Below, in pieces: positions 36,901-39,673 of a stretch of 39,673 bases of DNA. Under the pieces are notes generated by a model. It was not told where the DNA came from. It did not search any database and worked only from the letters and a program-made list of their open reading frames with translations. Source of the DNA: Methylococcales bacterium OPU3_GD_OMZ. Its GTDB lineage: Bacteria > Pseudomonadota > Gammaproteobacteria > Methylococcales > Methylomonadaceae. The stretch lies in contig MPSY01000005.1 of the NCBI GenBank assembly GCA_001901525.1, forward strand, positions 1 through 39,673, read 5' to 3'. Position 1 is the first letter of the stretch, and every line of letters starts with the position of its first letter. Made by a program: the position numbers and the translations under genes.

Positions 36901-37069
36901 ATATAAAAACATTTGTTTTTAATTTTTGTGCCGCAACATAAAGAAACAACGCCGCAGCGTCAGCGGTTAATTGATTAAGGGATGTGCCGCTCCCAAAGTC
37001 TTCAAACAGGCTATCTGGAAAAACAGAATAAATATCGGAGCCATTGACGGTTGTTTCACGTGAAACCAT
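33932..37069 (-). CDS. mfd: Transcription-repair coupling factor Mfd
   Basis: A 1045-residue DNA translocase that removes stalled RNA polymerase at lesions and recruits UvrA. It has an N-terminal UvrB-like region lacking a helicase site, the RNA-polymerase-interacting domain with GVGDYVVHRLFGVGVFLG near residue 375, then RecG-like helicase motors: Walker A GDVGFGKTEVALRA near 524, DEEHRFG near 624, LSATPIPRTLQQSL, and QIRGRVGRGQNQAHCLLL. It ends with a TRCF domain (LKKELSDRFGPVP). It is about 100 residues shorter than E. coli Mfd, mostly in the N-terminal part. It starts 3 bases after mnmG. Codons 2-6 coincide with a parS-like palindrome. Confidence 0.97.
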   Translation of the reverse strand: MVSRETTVNGSDIYSVFPDSLFEDFGSGTSLNQLTADAAALFLYVAAQKLKTNVFISFKNEKAAYSFYLLAIGLGPDRFLFYPTPDLSEKVPGFNIESERYREEALIKLSENTSFYVCVATRTSLEEKNISINSSSTLSSMSISPGNTMDRDDVIDRLYSWGFKKTDTVTEPKDFAWRGDILDIFPIYFRLPVRVVFDFDKVENVFIFDPSTQLTTKTITKLNIKGFASAASVDDYINIMDYADSSIVVDYVHRNDGIGLCPGPDESVVNLGCLPVRFKSRLLTKRISQIKSGALSALGGLYIVGNDSDRSILGGEFKNAVWVGGNIQRGFFSTFCKIGVLASSDILNKKWSIQKWAPKSSEQHEQLTLNDISSLGVGDYVVHRLFGVGVFLGLTIQSGTSGTRESIEIKYANNARVFVSIEKMDLIHRYVGSKKDPVVSFLGSKKWLSDVSKTRKAVRLVAKELIELYANKKKKRFFQYSRENDLDGALAGSFPFVETLDQKKAINDVLSDMDKENPVDRLICGDVGFGKTEVALRAIMKSVLSKKQSVFLCPTTILADQHFITCTERLGPLGIKIDLLSRFKTKKEQLKTLSLLQKKEIDVLIGTHRVLSQDVVIPELGLLVVDEEHRFGVSHKEKIRSMKQQVDVLTLSATPIPRTLQQSLVGIRDVSLIQTPPKSRKPIETTVRYFDWDAIGAYIERELSRGGQVYFLHNKVDGLSFLTHKLRNAFPSAVVENIHGQMSSKELEPRILSFFNGGIDILACTTIIESGLDVTNANCIIVNDAQNFGLSQLYQIRGRVGRGQNQAHCLLLVPKKQLEQGAHRRLKTLEQYTSLGSGYDISMKDLEIRGAGSLFGYKQSGHISSVGFEMYCNLLKSEVDLIKENSDDVRYPSIAFGEDALINESYIENPAQRLEFYNHFSRAKTTKDILKIKKELSDRFGPVPVETKNLLFIAEARVLFKNTSVSRLSVDGTRVVLVLDDTGPYSSLDKLFSSFGRFSASESVNHAFGKTKTGKLSVSFSSGGIGPSMRLLLKCSRLFLHKKNE
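37052..37067. other. parS-like centromere site 1
   Basis: TGTTTCACGTGAAACC matches the bacterial parS consensus TGTTTCACGTGAAACA at 15 of 16 positions and contains the full palindromic core GTTTCACGTGAAAC. It lies at the very start of mfd, inside codons 2-6. ParB binds such sites near the origin to segregate the chromosome. No parA or parB is in the window. Confidence 0.85.
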
Positions 37070-37072
37070 GGG

Positions 37073-38923
37073 CTACCCAGACAGGTTTACAAGAAGAATA
37101 GAAATATCTGCGGGGGTAACACCCGATACCCGCATTGCCTGCCCAAGTGTTTCTGGGCGGACAAAAGAAAGTTTTTCCACCGCTTCGCTAGAAAGGCCAG
37201 CAAGCCCACCATAGTCTAGCTTGTTAGAAATTATTAATGATTCGTTTTTTTTGTGTTTTTCCAAATCATTTAAATGGCGCTTGATATATCCCTCATATTT
37301 TATTTCAGCCTCGATATCAAGCAACAACTCATTAAATGACCACTCTGGAAGCGCCCCACTGTGTGATAAAAAAGTATCAGGAAAATCAAAAATTGAACAC
37401 TCGGGCTGCTTTAAAACAGTTTTCGCCGGTTTTGGGTGGTTAATTTTAATATTATTTTGAAGGGCGCCTGGGCTTATTGACATATTAAGATTGTTTAAAA
37501 TTGTTTGTTTTTTTATAAGCCTAGTTCTTGTTTGAGATAGGGCGTCAACGCTTAAAAGAGAGTGTTTTTCAGCAACGTCAATCAGGCGCTCATCCGTGTT
37601 AGAATATCGGAGCATCAGCCTGTATTCAGCCCTAGACGTAAACATCCGATAGGGCTCCAGAGTGTCCTTTGTAATTAAATCGTCTATCATTACCCCCACG
37701 TAAGATGAAGAGCGAGACAAAACAAGGTTCTCCACACCAGAAACGGTTAGCGCAGCATTAATCCCAGCAATAAGCCCCTGGGCTGCCGCCTCTTCGTATC
37801 CGGACGTGCCATTGACCTGCCCAGCAAGAAATAATCCAGAAATGTCTTTTGTTTCTAGGGTTGCCTTGAGTTGTGCTGGTGGGAAAAAATCATATTCTAT
37901 AGCATAGCCAGGTCTTAAAAACTCCATAAGGCCCAAGCCCGGTATTGTTTTTAAAGCATCCAACTGAACATCTTCAGGAAGACTGGTTGAAAATCCGTTT
38001 AAATATATTTGATCAGAGTTTTTCCACTCTGGCTCAAGAAAAAGCGTATGCGACTCGTGGTGAGAAAATCGATGAACCTTGTCTTCTATTGACGGACAGT
38101 ACCTTGGGCCTGCACCCGCAATATCCCCAGAGAACATGGGCGAACGGCCGACGTTTTCTTTAATGATATTGTGTGTTTCTTTGTTGGTACGAAGCGTATG
38201 ACAGGGCTCGTTTGGAGGGTTAAAGCTGTGCGTTTGATAGGAAAATGGCACGGGAAATTCATCACCAAGGGCAACGCTTGTCTTGTTCCAGTCAATAGAG
38301 TTTTTGTTCAGCCTAGGTGGAGTTCCTGTTTTTAGGCGCCCAGTCCTAAACCCAAGAGCCTTAAGAGACTCGGTAATTCCAACGGACCCATCTTCCCCCA
38401 TTCTTCCTGCTAAAATTTTTCTTTCTCCCACGTGTATTAGTCCGGATAAAAACGTACCACACGTTAAAACGACTGTTTTTCCAAAAACAGAAGAGCCGTC
38501 ACGCAGAGAAACGCCAGAAACCACATAGCTGTCCACCAAAAGCTCAATCGCTTCACCCGTGAGAACATCAATGTTTTTATTATGTAATATGGCAGACGCC
38601 ACAAGGGTCTCATACTGGCGCTTATCAACCTGCGCACGCGGAGACCAAACGGCCCGACCCTTAGACTTGTTTAAAATTTTAAACTGTAAACCCGATTTGT
38701 CGGCCAGGCTTCCCATAAGGCCTCCCAACATGTCAATTTCGCGAACCATTTGACCCTTGGCCAAACCCCCAATTGCCGGATTACAAGACATTCTCCCAAT
38801 GGCTTTTTTATCCATTGTGATCATTAAGACCGAACAGTTCAGTTTGGCCGCTATGTTGGCCGCCTCAACACCGGCGTGCCCACCCCCCACAACAATAATA
38901 TCATATTTGGTTTTTTGTTTCAC
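37073..38923 (-). CDS. mnmG: tRNA uridine 5-carboxymethylaminomethyl modification enzyme MnmG (GidA)
   Basis: A 616-residue FAD enzyme that, with MnmE, installs the (carboxymethyl)aminomethyl group on U34 of tRNAs reading split codon boxes. It has the FAD motif [12 protein letters not shown] (from residue 12), then [24 protein letters not shown], the second signature TGTPPRL, the [24 protein letters not shown] segment, and [21 protein letters not shown] of the C-terminal tRNA-binding part. The start is GTG at 38921-38923, inside a parS-like palindrome, 6 bases after the mnmE stop. Pairing with mnmE is the classic origin-proximal arrangement. Confidence 0.97.
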   Translation of the reverse strand: MKQKTKYDIIVVGGGHAGVEAANIAAKLNCSVLMITMDKKAIGRMSCNPAIGGLAKGQMVREIDMLGGLMGSLADKSGLQFKILNKSKGRAVWSPRAQVDKRQYETLVASAILHNKNIDVLTGEAIELLVDSYVVSGVSLRDGSSVFGKTVVLTCGTFLSGLIHVGERKILAGRMGEDGSVGITESLKALGFRTGRLKTGTPPRLNKNSIDWNKTSVALGDEFPVPFSYQTHSFNPPNEPCHTLRTNKETHNIIKENVGRSPMFSGDIAGAGPRYCPSIEDKVHRFSHHESHTLFLEPEWKNSDQIYLNGFSTSLPEDVQLDALKTIPGLGLMEFLRPGYAIEYDFFPPAQLKATLETKDISGLFLAGQVNGTSGYEEAAAQGLIAGINAALTVSGVENLVLSRSSSYVGVMIDDLITKDTLEPYRMFTSRAEYRLMLRYSNTDERLIDVAEKHSLLSVDALSQTRTRLIKKQTILNNLNMSISPGALQNNIKINHPKPAKTVLKQPECSIFDFPDTFLSHSGALPEWSFNELLLDIEAEIKYEGYIKRHLNDLEKHKKNESLIISNKLDYGGLAGLSSEAVEKLSFVRPETLGQAMRVSGVTPADISILLVNLSG

Positions 38924-38931
38924 GTGAAACT
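38916..38931. other. parS-like centromere site 2
   Basis: TGTTTCACGTGAAACT has the same 14-base core as site 1 and again matches the parS consensus at 15 of 16 positions. It spans the junction of mnmE and mnmG, covering the mnmG GTG start and touching the mnmE stop. It is 1.86 kb from site 1. Confidence 0.85.
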
Positions 38932-39673
38932 ATTTACCAACACAAAAACCGGAAAACACCTTGTGTAAAATATCATCGACAGTTGTTTTTCCCAGAAGCG
39001 CATCTATGTGGTCAATGGATTCCCGAAGTTCAAACGCAACAATCTCTAGTTCTGGGCTATCTTCGTTTAAGTGTTTTAAGGACGCTTTTAAACTGTTTGC
39101 ACAATCTGCAATTGCAACTTTCTGCCGCCTTGTTGTTAAAACGACGTCTGAATGAGATGTGTTTTTTGAAATAAGTTTTTGTGTAATAACCCTTTTTAGA
39201 CCGGCAACCCCGTCGCCCAACAAAGCAGAAACGGGAATAATGTCAGTCAGGTTTTTCGGTGGGGCAGCAAGGTCTACCTTATTAAAAACGATAACCGTAT
39301 TATTTGTTTGTGTTTTTGCGGCAACATCGCCTTCGCTGGTTACAACATTTATTAGAAGATCTGCGTTTTTCATTTCATCGTAAGACCTTTCAATTCCCGC
39401 AGATTCAATGCCGCTACTCGCGCTGCGAATCCCGGCCGTGTCTATAAGCGTGACCGGAATTCCACTCAACACAATATCGGCCTCCACAGTGTCACGGGTG
39501 GTGCCGGGCACATGGCTGGTAATGGCGCGGTCTTTTTCAAGGAGAGCATTAAGCAGGGTAGATTTCCCCACGTTGGGGTTGCCGTAAATTACAACGCGGG
39601 CTCCGCGATTGAATAGGTGCCCATCTGCGTAAGAAGCAATAAGGTTTTCGCAAGATAATATGTTGTTATTAAT
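38930..39673 (-). CDS. mnmE: tRNA modification GTPase MnmE (TrmE), C-terminal part
   Basis: The frame is open from the right edge to TAG at 38930-38932, giving about 247 residues of the C-terminal half. It contains the end of the first helical domain, then the G domain: G1 GNPNVGKS, the G2 loop with TTRD (HVPGTTRDTVEAD), G3 DTAG and G4 FNKVD (the canonical NKxD). It ends in helical sequence and the hallmark C-terminal FCVGK, whose Cys is the C-x-GK motif of MnmE. The N-terminal folate-binding domain lies beyond the window. A GTG at 39569-39571 is internal (the Val of PNVGKS), not the start. It works with MnmG, encoded 6 bases downstream. Confidence 0.96.
   Translation of the reverse strand: MNNNILSCENLIASYADGHLFNRGARVVIYGNPNVGKSTLLNALLEKDRAITSHVPGTTRDTVEADIVLSGIPVTLIDTAGIRSASSGIESAGIERSYDEMKNADLLINVVTSEGDVAAKTQTNNTVIVFNKVDLAAPPKNLTDIIPVSALLGDGVAGLKRVITQKLISKNTSHSDVVLTTRRQKVAIADCANSLKASLKHLNEDSPELEIVAFELRESIDHIDALLGKTTVDDILHKVFSGFCVGK

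Overview
This 39.7 kb window is chromosomal DNA of a Gram-negative bacterium with roughly 40 % GC. Signal peptides, lipoboxes, SurA/PpiC chaperones, an M16 lipoprotein, a DUF5117-type metalloprotease and a β-propeller/Y_Y_Y/SpoIIE sensor together suggest the FCB side of the tree, possibly Candidatus Marinimicrobia (SAR406). That placement comes from gene style only; no search was run. Almost every gene is on the minus strand. The exceptions are psuG and the gene at 14215-15246.

Layout. (1) 1-11330, minus: an apparent operon aceE-aceF-lpdA, DUF5117 metallopeptidase, M16 lipoprotein peptidase, DHFR-like reductase, and the start of an M1 aminopeptidase cut by the left edge. (2) 11416-13100, minus: a MATE exporter with a small unknown protein in front of it. 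(3) 13148-15246, plus: psuG, then an envelope protein whose frame holds two UGA codons as U-A-L-U right after the signal peptide, followed at the right distance by a GGUC-loop hairpin resembling a bacterial SECIS element. I read it as a candidate selenoprotein. (4) 15251-22946, minus: dnaN-recF-dciA-gyrB-gyrA-yggS, the usual origin-proximal replication cluster but without dnaA. (5) 23244-31338, minus: TPR lipoprotein, propeller-SpoIIE phosphatase, RsbW-like kinase, STAS antagonist, GAF/PAS adenylate cyclase and a DUF4442 protein, which look like a partner-switching signalling locus. (6) 31339-31845: the longest gene-free stretch, AT-rich with clustered DnaA boxes, a candidate oriC. (7) 31846-39673, minus: mnmE(partial)-mnmG-mfd-ppiC lipoprotein-surA, tightly packed, with two near-perfect parS sites lying at the starts of mfd and mnmG.

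How it fits together. Regions 4, 6 and 7 form an origin-proximal neighbourhood (β-clamp, RecF, helicase loader, gyrase, DnaA boxes, parS, mnmE/mnmG). Region 5 couples a periplasmic sensor to phosphatase, kinase and antagonist proteins and probably cAMP synthesis. Region 1 joins pyruvate oxidation to a set of exported peptidases. I saw no rRNA, tRNA, CRISPR array, insertion sequence or prophage.
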